Shown: positions 1 to 10,400 of the stretch, piece after piece | Layout: every line of letters begins with the position of its first letter | Position numbering within the stretch: position 1 is the first letter of the stretch | Origin: Defluviitaleaceae bacterium | GTDB taxonomy: Bacteria; Bacillota; Clostridia; Lachnospirales; WQUN01 | Reading direction: 5' to 3' | Assembly (NCBI GenBank): GCA_009777845.1 | Contig: WRLD01000007.1 | Span: forward strand, 28,761 to 92,760 | Length of the DNA: 64,000 nt | Notes under the pieces: model-generated | Databases searched by the model: none | Seen by the model: only the letters and a program-made list of their open reading frames with translations | What the model was told of the DNA's origin: nothing | Made by a program: the position numbers and the translations under genes

Positions 1-27
1 CGGATTTTCCCACTTCCCACAAATTTT

Positions 28-105
28 ACCACGAACGAATCCGTTAAATCCGCGGAAATCCGCGTTCCATCAGCTTTTAAATCAGCGAAAATTAGCGTTC
101 CATAA
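28..105. repeat. Family A intergenic repeat, right half
   Basis: ACGAACGAATCCG is followed by several AAATCCGCG-like units and ends in GCGTTCCAT. The same right-arm sequence recurs at a dozen other intergenic places in this window. Only this half is present here; the left arm may lie before the window. Confidence 0.75.
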
Positions 106-167
106 AGGCGACCACGCCCCTTTGTAAGAAAACTGTAAAAAAAGTTTTTCAAATCCCTTAAAAACAA

Positions 168-197
168 TTGACTTGCTTCGACAATGTGATAACATAT
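168..197 (+). promoter_or_regulatory. Candidate promoter for the cohesin-like gene
   Basis: TTGACT at 168-173 is a good -35 box. The -10 is weak: AACATA at 191-196 (17 bp spacer) or ACATAT at 192-197. The gene starts at 286, so the leader would be about 80 nt. Confidence 0.4.
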
Positions 198-285
198 GAG
201 GTAACATATCATAATTATTTTAAGAAGCCATTCCCATAACCAAGACGAGGGGAAAGACTTCTAAAGAATAGGGAGGCGTTTGTTA

Positions 286-1131
286 ATGAAACAGGAAAGA
301 CTGGCACTAAAAGGCTTTATCGCAATGCTTGCCGTCGTGGCGGTTGCCGCGGCAATGTTTTTTGTCATTAGCACCACCACAGTACCTGTATACGCAGGTG
401 CAAACGGCACTGTAAGAGTAACCATGCCCAACTTTGAAACAGGCATGGACACCGCAGTAACAAATTTACAAGCGGCAATCACCACCGCCAAGGCTAGACT
501 AGCCGAAACAGATGTAGCCACCACTGGCGCAGGCACTCCCTCAAGCAGATGGTGGGCGCCGCAAGCAGTACACAACCCACTTATCGAAAAAATAGCCGAA
601 GCAGAAGCAATGCTTACCATGGTAGGCTCTTTCCAACGCGGACAAGAGTTTGATGCAGTAGTCACCCTCGAAGGCAACACAGGCTTTGCAGGCATGATGC
701 TACGCTTCGAGCTACCCGCAGGCCTAGAGCTTATCGGCGTTACCCCAGGCCCATTGTTTGCGAACCAAAACAACTTTGAAGCCCCCTCAGATTGGCAAGC
801 CAACTTTAGCGGCGGCGCATGGGTAGCTCCTTTCACCATCGACCCCGCTAAAACGGGCACAGTCGTAATAGGTCGCGGCGGCGACAACAACATCACAGGC
901 AACGGAACTCTCGCCACCCTTAGACTAAGAGTAACAAGCTCCGCCACAACTGGCTTAACAAACCCTGTTACTCTTACCTTTGGACACATGCAAGACGACC
1001 CCTACGAAGTACCGACCGCTGTCGCAGGAGGCTCAAACACACCGCTAACCATGTCTATCCAAAACACAACAATCACCAGTGCAAACGTAGGCACACAAGT
1101 AAACATCGCAAGAATTAACGTACGTAACTAG
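286..1131 (+). CDS. Secreted cohesin-domain-like protein
   Basis: 281 residues from the ATG at 286, chosen because GGGAGG at 271-276 is 9 nt upstream; an in-frame TTG at 280 is too close to it. The N-terminus (about residues 1-38) has basic residues and a long hydrophobic stretch, a signal peptide or signal anchor. From about residue 115 the sequence follows the cohesin pattern: GFAGMMLRFELP, then GLELIGVTPGPLF, then GNGTLATLRLRVTSS and a final LTFG strand. Cohesins bind dockerins on enzymes or structural proteins, and the next gene ends in a dockerin, so the two may be partners (inference). There is no SLH, sortase or second cohesin domain, so how it would be attached to the cell is unclear. 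About residues 45-110 are helix-prone and unassigned. The cohesin call rests on pattern recognition only. Confidence 0.65.
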   Translation: MKQERLALKGFIAMLAVVAVAAAMFFVISTTTVPVYAGANGTVRVTMPNFETGMDTAVTNLQAAITTAKARLAETDVATTGAGTPSSRWWAPQAVHNPLIEKIAEAEAMLTMVGSFQRGQEFDAVVTLEGNTGFAGMMLRFELPAGLELIGVTPGPLFANQNNFEAPSDWQANFSGGAWVAPFTIDPAKTGTVVIGRGGDNNITGNGTLATLRLRVTSSATTGLTNPVTLTFGHMQDDPYEVPTAVAGGSNTPLTMSIQNTTITSANVGTQVNIARINVRN

Positions 1132-1170
1132 TACAAGCACTACTGCTTCAAACGGTTTCCGCACGGCTTC

Positions 1171-1201
1171 GTAGGGAACGGATTTATCCGTCCCGAGGGG
1201 G
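1171..1201. repeat. Family B repeat, single terminal fragment
   Basis: GTAGGGAACGGATTTATCCG then TCCCGAGG matches one end of the ~113 bp family B element, but the matching right end is absent. It lies 40 bp after the cohesin-like gene and can form a small hairpin (GGGA.CGGAT/ATCCGTCCC), so it could act as a weak 3' end. Confidence 0.6.
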
Positions 1202-1261
1202 TACGCAACGCCGTGATTTTGGGAATGTTCCATAATCGACTGCGTTTCTATGGCTCGATTT

Positions 1262-1341
1262 TATGGAACACGGATTTTCACGGATTTACGCGGATTTCCC
1301 ACGAACGAATCCGCTAAATCCGCGTAAATCCGCGTTCCATT
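1262..1341. repeat. Family A repeat, compact inverted form
   Basis: TGGAACACGG...ACGCGGATTT is followed at once by CCCACGAACGAATCCG...GCGTTCCAT. Both arms of the family A inverted repeat are present with almost no spacer, so the region can fold into one long imperfect hairpin between the cohesin and CotH genes. Confidence 0.75.
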
Positions 1342-1369
1342 CCCAAACCTTACATTTCATTACCACCAT

Positions 1370-1473
1370 GGGGCATTTCCGCCCCACAGGGGACAAACCC
1401 CCACAAGGGGCAAACCGCCCCACAACGGGCATTTGCCCCAAGGGGAACACCCCACAAGGGGCAATCTCGCCCC
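1370..1473 (+). repeat. Array of GGGGC/GCCCC mini-hairpins
   Basis: About six short inverted repeats follow each other: GGGGCATTTCCGCCCC, GGGGACAAACCCCC, GGGGCAAACCGCCCC, GGGCATTTGCCC, GGGGAACACCCC, GGGGCAATCTCGCCCC. The array ends 8 bp before the ribosome-binding site of the CotH/dockerin gene, so it would form a heavily structured leader if transcribed. It is related in style to the GGGGCATAGCCCC hairpins found at several gene ends in the window. Confidence 0.7.
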
Positions 1474-1495
1474 ACCATGAGAGGAGATATTCAGA

Positions 1496-4400
1496 ATGGT
1501 CAAAAAGGCAACAATTCAACGCTTTCTTGCGTTGGTGCTTGCTATGGTTATGGCGTTATCGTCATTTACCTCGGTAGCCGTATCGGCAGAATACCCAAGC
1601 GCAGACGCAAACGAAGCGATTTCTCTCGACACTACATCTCCACCTGCCATATCTGTGCCGTCGGAGGACGACACTACCTCGCCGCCCTCGCTCAAGTCAT
1701 GCGACTGCTTAGACCTATGCGAGTGTGAGGAATGTGAATGCGGCAGAGAGGACTGCGAGCTTTGCAACCCAGACTGTGACTGCGGCCTAGAGGACTGCGA
1801 AATATGCAATCCAGACTGCGACTGCGGCCTAGAGGACTGCGAAATATGCAACCAAATGCAAATAATAGACGGTATGTTCGTGGGTATAGCCCCCGAGCCT
1901 ATCCTCTCTCACCTAGGCGGCGTGTACAACTCGTCGTTCAACCTTAGCATATCGCCAGACCCACGCGCCTCTACATCTATCACACGTTTCCAAGTGGACG
2001 GCAGCGCGCCCACAGACTGCGGCGGCCCACGCAACACTGCCACAGGCAGATGCTACACACCCGACCAATACGTAATCTACAACCCCACCCTGTACCCATC
2101 ACAAGACCTATGGTGGCCGCCAGAATGCGGTTGCTCGTGGATACTAGGCGAGGGCGTTACCATTCCTATTAACTTCGACCCAGTATGGCGTTATTACAGC
2201 CCAATGTCCATGCACGGCGTAGGTAGAGCAAACCCAGGCGACTGGAACGTGCCTTGGGCGACAAGATTTACTCCGTCTACAGCCTATGTATCACCAAACA
2301 ACACGGAAGCAAACTGGACAGCAGGCCCAGCAACCCTTAGACACCCCTCGGAAAGTGACCCAAATCAAGGGCAGGTATTCTCGGGAAGCGACACTCGCCC
2401 CCCTCGCGGTAACACAAGAATGTTACGCCAAAACCTAGACTTCAATGGCTACTACACGCCTAGCCCTATCTACAATGGTAGAGTAATCCGCGCTAGGAGC
2501 TTTGACGTACAGGGTACGCCAGGCCGCATGACTACACAAACCTATATAGTAAACGTACCAGCCGCTAACACCCAGGGCTACAGCTCCGCCATGTCATGGA
2601 GCGATGTACGCATATTCTCTATCGTACTAGACCCGCAAGACGTTGTTCACCCCATCAGGGGCTTCTACCGCAACTGGGACAGAGGCTTTGACAACAGCTA
2701 TAACGGAAGCTGGACAAGCAACAGCGCCGGTGTATGGACACAAAGAACAGGTACAATGCACTGGGTACCAGGCAACTACGAAAACTGGATAAACCAAATA
2801 CAAGCAGGTATGTGGGACGGCCGCACGCTATCGGGCGCACAAGCCCCAATATTAGCACCAGGCGCAACCCACCCAGGCAACAACAACGGACAGGGCTGGG
2901 GACTTACCGTAAACCGCAGACCCAACGGCAGTGCGTTGGACATGGGCGACCAGGACGGCTCCAGACCTTTGGCAAACATAGAGGTATATAGCGAAGCCGC
3001 CCAAACCACAGACGCGAATCGCCTAGTAAACCAAACCGCACGCGTATGGACGTTTGGTAACTGGTCGAGAATGTTACCTCTACGCTCCATTCGCGTAAAC
3101 TTTAACCAAGGCGCAGGCGATGTCGTAGGTGTGCCAGACCTTATTCCAAACACAAGACGACATTACTATGCTTCCAACGAACGCCTAGGCAACTTCAGAC
3201 ACGTAAACCTACGTCAGTCAGACGTAGAGGGTACAGACCTGCGCGACCCGCTGTCCATGATTCTTTCACAGCCGCTACGTCCGACTGTACAAAACGCTAC
3301 ATGGACGGCAGTATTCATTAACGGTGAGTTCTGGGGCATGAACAACATGCAGGCTCACAGACATGAATATCTAGTAAGCCAAATCTTCAATGTACCCACA
3401 AACATGGTACAGCTAGAAGACGAAGGCATGTTTATGGATTTAATGCTTCAGCATGTTATACACTCGGGAACGCTATCCACGAATGCGACAACATGGTCTG
3501 GCCGCGGAGTAAACGTAGACAACTCTACGTCTACCTCAGGCACACGCAGAACAGCTCTAGGAGCTAACGGCTACGCAAGAACCACGCCATCAGGCGCAAC
3601 CCACCTAACAAAGGAATGGTACGACCACCTCAATACCATATTCGATATGGACGACCTAATCGACAACTTTATTGTAGCCGTTCACTTTGAAAACTGGGAC
3701 TGGGTAGACAATAACGTGGCTATGTGGAGAACCACCTCGGTAATACCAGGCTCTTACGGCGGCGACGGCAGATGGCGCTTTATTGTACAAGACTTCGACA
3801 ACGCTATTTTCCACGGCGCAAACAACATGCTAGACTTCTACACCGCTATGACTAGCGCCGCATGTCGGGACAAAGGCTGCGGCTGCGCCCAAAACGGCGA
3901 TATTCAGCGCGGACATGCAACCAATCCTCGCGCATCTTGGACTACCGCCCAACAATTAACGCATAGGGGCGAGGTATTCCACCCGAACCAAGCGGGCTTG
4001 CCCATGGACATCATGGTAAACAACCCCACGTATAGACGGGCAGAGAACGCGGCTCGCGTTTACCGCGTATTGCTACAAAACCCATACTTTAGAAACCACT
4101 TTGCGGCGCGCTATTCCACCTACAGCGGTACGGTATTCCACCCAACCCGCGTACAATCTGTCATAAACGACCAAGTAACCCGCTCAAGCCGAGGCGGTGC
4201 TAGCCCTGTACTAGGCAGACACCACAGACGTTGGGGTCTAATGACCGAATCGGTAGAGCTAGGTAACGGCGGCTGGGGGCCATTGCTTGCTCCTTGGGTA
4301 GGAACAAACGCACAGCGTACAGCTAGCGAAACTAGCCGTGTTAATTTGTGGCTCGGCACTTCTACTGGCCGCTGGGAGCCGCATACACTACGCGCCCCTA

Positions 4401-7400
4401 ACGGAACAGTAGGCGACCCGAACACAGGCAACCCACCGTTCCCAACTAACTCAAGACTAAGAAGTCAACAAAACGTACTATTCCTACGTGCTTCTTATGC
4501 GGCGGCAAGCAACGATTCACAAAACCAAAACGCTATCGAGCATATGCGTCATTATTTCTCAAGACCTACTACTCCTAGTGGCAACACACCTATGCCTAGT
4601 GGGCTAAACGGCACTACCTCCGGCCCTTGGTATCGTGAAAACGTACCCGGCCCAAGTGCAGGCTTAGGTAGCACAGGCGCAAACGTACGCATTAGTTGGA
4701 ACGTAACAGGCGGCCCAACTGGCGATGCCGCAGACGGTAAGGTCGGCTGGCTAAGCGTAGGCGGAGCGGAAATTCGCCGTGACCTCTTTGTTGCTAACGA
4801 TGCAACATGGCCGTTTGGCGGAGCTTTGCCGTCTGGCTTAGGTAGCGACTTCACCACCTTCCAACCAGGCGCATTTAGTGCTAGGTATCTACAAAACATG
4901 CCTATAGAAGTTAAAGCCTCTGCGCTTCCTGGCTTTACGTTCTCGAACTTTAGTATAACTGGCCCAACTGGCACAAACGCACCAAGAGTGTATGTAGGCG
5001 GTACTCTAAGCGAGAACGGTATGAGTATCACTGGCGGTCAACAAATCACAAGCCTTACCAACATCAACCAAAGCGATACAATCTGGCTTATCCCAGGTAC
5101 TGGCGGAACAGGCACAAGCACCACAGGCGCAATTACCGTCACCGCCAACTTCACCAACGCCCCAGCAACCGCTATTATCCACCAGGTATACGGTAACGGC
5201 GGCGAAGGCTCTAACGCTGTTTCGCACGGCTTTATCGAGCTATACAACCCAACGTCATCACCTATAAACCTTACAGGTCAAAGCCTACAGGTACAAATTT
5301 CCACCGAAGCGTCCCAAGCCTCGGGCAATGCTCCTGCATGGAACGTATTTCCGCTAAGCGGAACTCTAGCGGCAGGTCAGTCCTATCTCGTAGTAAGCAA
5401 CAGGGGCGTAAACACCAACGCAGACCCCAACGAGGGACACGTACCGCGCTATATTATCCCATCGTCACAAATCTCCACCGACAGAACATGGGATTTAGAA
5501 TTTAGCAACCGCAATATGTCCGTAGCCCTAGTAAACGGCACAACCGCGCTTCCTGCTGTTCTTCCCCAAGGCGGAGCGGCAAACGTCTACGACCTAGTAG
5601 GCGTAGTAAACTCAATCGGCTCGGACAGAGCGTACAACTTCTGGGGCGCGAGCGCGGCACACAGTATTTCACGCCAAAGAGCAGTTCGCCGCGTATGGGC
5701 AGGAAATACCCCCGCAAACCAAAGGAACAACTATCTTGACTTTATGGAAGTACACTACGGCGAAGCAAACCGCGGCGAAATCGAGTTCTACAAGCCGCAG
5801 CACGGCGCACGGCAAACCTTCTCAGGCACGGCTAGAGCTGTAAGCGTAGTCGGCGGCGCAGGCGCGAGGGTATTCCCCACGTCTGTAAGAGAAAACGAAA
5901 CCGTAGGCTTCAACGCAGGCAGAGCGCCCATAGGCAAGGTATTCAATGGTTGGACGGCTACAGGCGGAGTAACAATCGTCAACCCAAATAGCCAAAACGA
6001 TGCGTACTTTGTATCACCTGGCGGAAGCGGCGCAATCACCGTTACCGCAAACTTTGCCGACCTAAGCGTGGGCGATTCAATCGTGATTAACCAAATATTC
6101 GGGCAGGGCGGGCCTTCTCGCGCAGACGACGGCAGACCCACTTCTGAAAACTCCGTTTCTCACGGCTTTATCGAGCTACGCAACCCCACAGGCCGCAATA
6201 TAAGCCTTGGCGGAATGTCACTACAAATAATGAACGACAATGACGGCAACTGGCGTTCGCTAACTCTGCCAAACCGCTTTGTCGAACCAGGTAAATCCTT
6301 CCTTATCGTAAGCACAGACTGGGCTATCACAGCCGCGGCGCAACACTCCACGGGCCATGTACCTCGCCTAATCCTCACTGACTGGGATTTCGAGTGGAGC
6401 CAACGCTTTAGTAACTCGGCTATGTCTGTAGCACTAGTAACAGGCACAAGCTCCTTGCCAAACGAAATGAACCCCGCGGCGTGGAATCGCGTACTAGACA
6501 TGGTAGGCGCAAGAAACAGCTCTAGCAACAATATGCGCCACTTCCTAGGTGAAGCTCCTGCGGAAAGCATATCAAGACAGCGCGCTGTACGCCGTGTAGC
6601 CAACACAATGAACAACGTAGACGACTTTATAGAAGTAGACTACAGGCTAACAGGCACGACAGATGCACAGCTAGAACAGCTACGCCCACGCCACCATGGC
6701 GCGCCTGGTGCGAGCCAGTCGGTAACGATTGTAGGCGGAGGTATGATTGGGTCGGGTGCTGCACCTAGCCAAAATGTAGGGCTATACGAAACTGTATCTA
6801 TCTATGCAGGTTGGAACGGGCCAAGTAACTTTGTCCGTTGGTCTGTACTAGAGGGCGATGTAACTCTTGCTGACCCATTATCACCCGAAACTACCTTTGG
6901 AATGGGTAGTAGCCCAGTAGTAATTAGGGCTATTTGGGACGATGAAGATATTGAAATAGTCCACACATCTGACCCATACGATATAGTATTTGAGTATGTG
7001 CCACCACCATCACCATATATCTTCGACCTGCAAGAACACCTTGCACCGCTACCCAACGGCGATATTACAAATGGCACATCACACCTAATCCGTACCCACG
7101 AGGAGGCAATTGTGCTAACCGTAGGCGGCTCTGGTACAAGCCGTAACGTAACGGTACAACGTAACGTAGTGAACGCAACCCGCGGTATCGTTTTGCGTAA
7201 CGTGCCTTTCCAAGCAGGCGACGTATTAGAAGTAAGAGGTAACGTAATTCAAGTTGCGGCTTCTAACAATATGCGCCTACAGCCAAATGGTAGCCCAATA
7301 ACTACCGTTGTGCCTGTAAATAATGACGAACCCAATGCAAACGTGGGAATAGCTCAACGTACAGGCGGAGGTAACGCACAAACAGGGGCATTTACCTTGA

Positions 7401-10400
7401 CGTATACAATACCCGCAGCAATTGCTCCGCAATTAGCAGCAAATGGTATTCGTATTATTATTAACTCGTCTAGTGGTGCAGCTGCCACAGGTACGTTCAG
7501 AATAGACGATATGACCGTATTACGTCCCTCTCTCATGGGTGCTTCTGAGGACGAAGCAGTGATTAGCGGCTTCTCGCTAGTTGACGAGAGCGGCGAGGTA
7601 GTCTACTCAACGAATGACGTAAGCTATGACGAGGACGGACAAATCGTCACAGGCTTTGCCGAGTATTCTATTTCCCCATCTACCGTACCAGGCGTATACC
7701 CCAACCTGCCAATCGAAACAAGCACACTATTTACTACTCTGCCAACCGTACTAGCGGACGGTGTCGCGCTTCCTGTTTCTCGCTACAACTGGTATATTTC
7801 GGACTTTGGCGGTTCATTCCTTTCACCAACAGTAGTAACATTTAACGCTACAAATACAGCCATAAGGTCGTCCTTAGGTGGTACAGCACGCGTACGCTAT
7901 CAAGTATTAGGCGAAAGCACTGTAGTTGACCCTGGAAGAAGTAACCTTGCTGTAAGCGGCGGTACTTCTAGCCCAAATAGCACCTCTATAGAAGTAGGCT
8001 CAACCGTAACACTAACCGCCAACACACCACCTACAGGTCAAGTGTTCTCACACTGGTCAGTAGTAAGTGGGCCTACAGGCTTTACTATCAGAGATTCGCA
8101 CAAAGCAACTGGCGCATACTTCAACATGCCAAACGCAGACGTAAGCGTAACCGCCAACTTCACCTCACAAACACTCAACTCAGCCATACCAATTGTTATT
8201 AACCAAATTTACGGCTCTGGCGGTCAAGGTGAAAACTCTGTTTCTCACGGCTTCATAGAGCTACGCAACCCCACAGGCTCTGCCGTACAGGTTCACGGCT
8301 ATTCACTGCAAATCGCCAACGGCCCTGCCGCCACCTCATGGACGGTTATTCCTATCCCGAACATGACTATGGCAGCTAACTCATCGTACCTCATCGTAAG
8401 CACGGCATGGTCTAAGACTTCCGTGTCTGACGGTCATATTCCTCGCTTGATTTTGAGCAACTGGGACTTACCCACAGAGGTACAATTTAACAACAATAAC
8501 ATGTCCGTGGCGCTAGTAAGCGGCGCGACACCACTTACGGCACAGGTAGAATGGTCACGCGTGGTAGACCTCGTAGGCGTATACAACGATATGCCAGACG
8601 ACACCTTGTTCTACCTCGGCTCCGGCCCTGCAAGGCAGATTTCACGTCAGGTAGCCTCACGCCGTATCTCTGGCAACACACGCAACAACGCGGCAGACTT
8701 CGAGCCTATCGACTACAGACTGCCCACAGGCGACACTACGCCAAACGTAGACAAATCCGCCAACGGTATCAACAACACGCGCTTTAACGTGGTACGTCCG
8801 CGTTCGAGTGCAGGCGACCTCACCCCACGCGCAGTAAATGTAAACAGTGAGGGCGCAGGAGCAAGGTCTAACCCTGCAAGCGTAGTACAGGGCGCGACAG
8901 CTACCTTGTACGCAGGCGCACCATTGGCAAACCGCGTATTCACCAACTTCACAAGCACAGGAATAACCATAACCAACTCCACCAATGGCTCTGCCGCTAC
9001 CTTTGTAACACCTGCTGGCTCTGGAGCAATCAACGTAAACGCCAACTGGTCGAACTTCAACACGTCCATGATGGCACCGCAGAGCTTGGTAGTAACACAG
9101 GTGTACGGCAACGGCGGTACTGCGGACGGTAACGCTGTTTCTCACGGCTTTATCGAGATTTACAACCCGACCAACGCTAATATAGCTCTCGGCGGTAAAT
9201 CCGTGCAGGTTCAAATGAACGGCGTAGACGGCAGAACTGGCGACAACACAGTTGCTCCTGCATGGCAAGTAATTACACTGCCTGCTGGAAACCTCGCGCC
9301 TAGCTCGTCATTCCTAATAGTAAGCGATAAGGGCATTACGCCAGATGCGCGCCACGTAATCAACCCAAGCAGTATTGACTTTACTACACCGATTACGTTC
9401 AGCAACCGTAATATAAGCGTAGCAATAGTAAACAATACCACACAGCTACCCGACATTCTAAACCAAGCAGCATACGGCAATATTGCCGACCTAGTAGGCG
9501 TAATCAACGAACAACCTACTACTGGTGTAGAGCAACGCGACAGGCTGTATGCGTTCCTCGGCAGTGTAGCGGCAGAGCGTGTTTCGCGCTCCGAAGCGGC
9601 TCGCAGAACGTGGGTCAGCGGCGCGCTAGTAAACACGCGCAACAACGGTAATGACTTCCAGTCTGTAAGGTACGCGGACGATGCAGAGGGCATGACTAAC
9701 GCAGAGGTAGACGTATATCGTCCTCGCGGTAGGAATGATAGCCCCTGGACTACCAATATAGCCATGTACGAGGTCACGACCACAGGCACACCCGCAGTAA
9801 TTTCACCTAGCGGCCCGCAAATGGGCGGCAGAGCAATGAGCATAGTAGTAACCGCTCCTACAGGTCAAAGGTTCTCGGGCGGAGCAGGCGATGTGGTACA
9901 GGTAATGGGCGCAGGCTTGACCGTTACACTAGTTATAGATGCAGACAGACGTTCTGCTACAGGCGAATTCTCTATGCCGTCCGCTAACGTAGTGCTTAAC
10001 GTAAACCCACCGCTCGAAGCGTTGCCGCCGCTACTCGCAGAGTTTACCGTCACAAACACGGTACACGGCTCGGTAGGTACAGGCGCAGGCTCGTCATTTG
10101 CCGCGACGACTGGTGCAGGTACGCTTACAGCGTGGTCTAACGGAAGCCAAATCCAAATCGGTACGCATGGCGCAGGCGCAACGGCAGGTACTGCCAGAAC
10201 GCCAATTGTAATAAACAACGCCGCAATCGGTACGGCTGGCTGGCGTGGAGCTTCCACCGCCGCAGACGTAGGAAACGCCACCGCATACCAAGTGCAGTTC
10301 AACGCTACAGGCTTTAGCAACCTTACGCTTTCTGCTTCACAAAAATCCACAGGAAGCGGCCCGTTGGCGTTCCAGCTTGCATACCGTACAAATACGACTG

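Noticed and set aside
9211..9843. Long minus-strand open frames across the CotH/dockerin gene (also 8657-9268, 9865-10350)
   Set aside because: They follow from codon bias of the plus-strand gene; no starts with ribosome-binding sites or recognisable domains.
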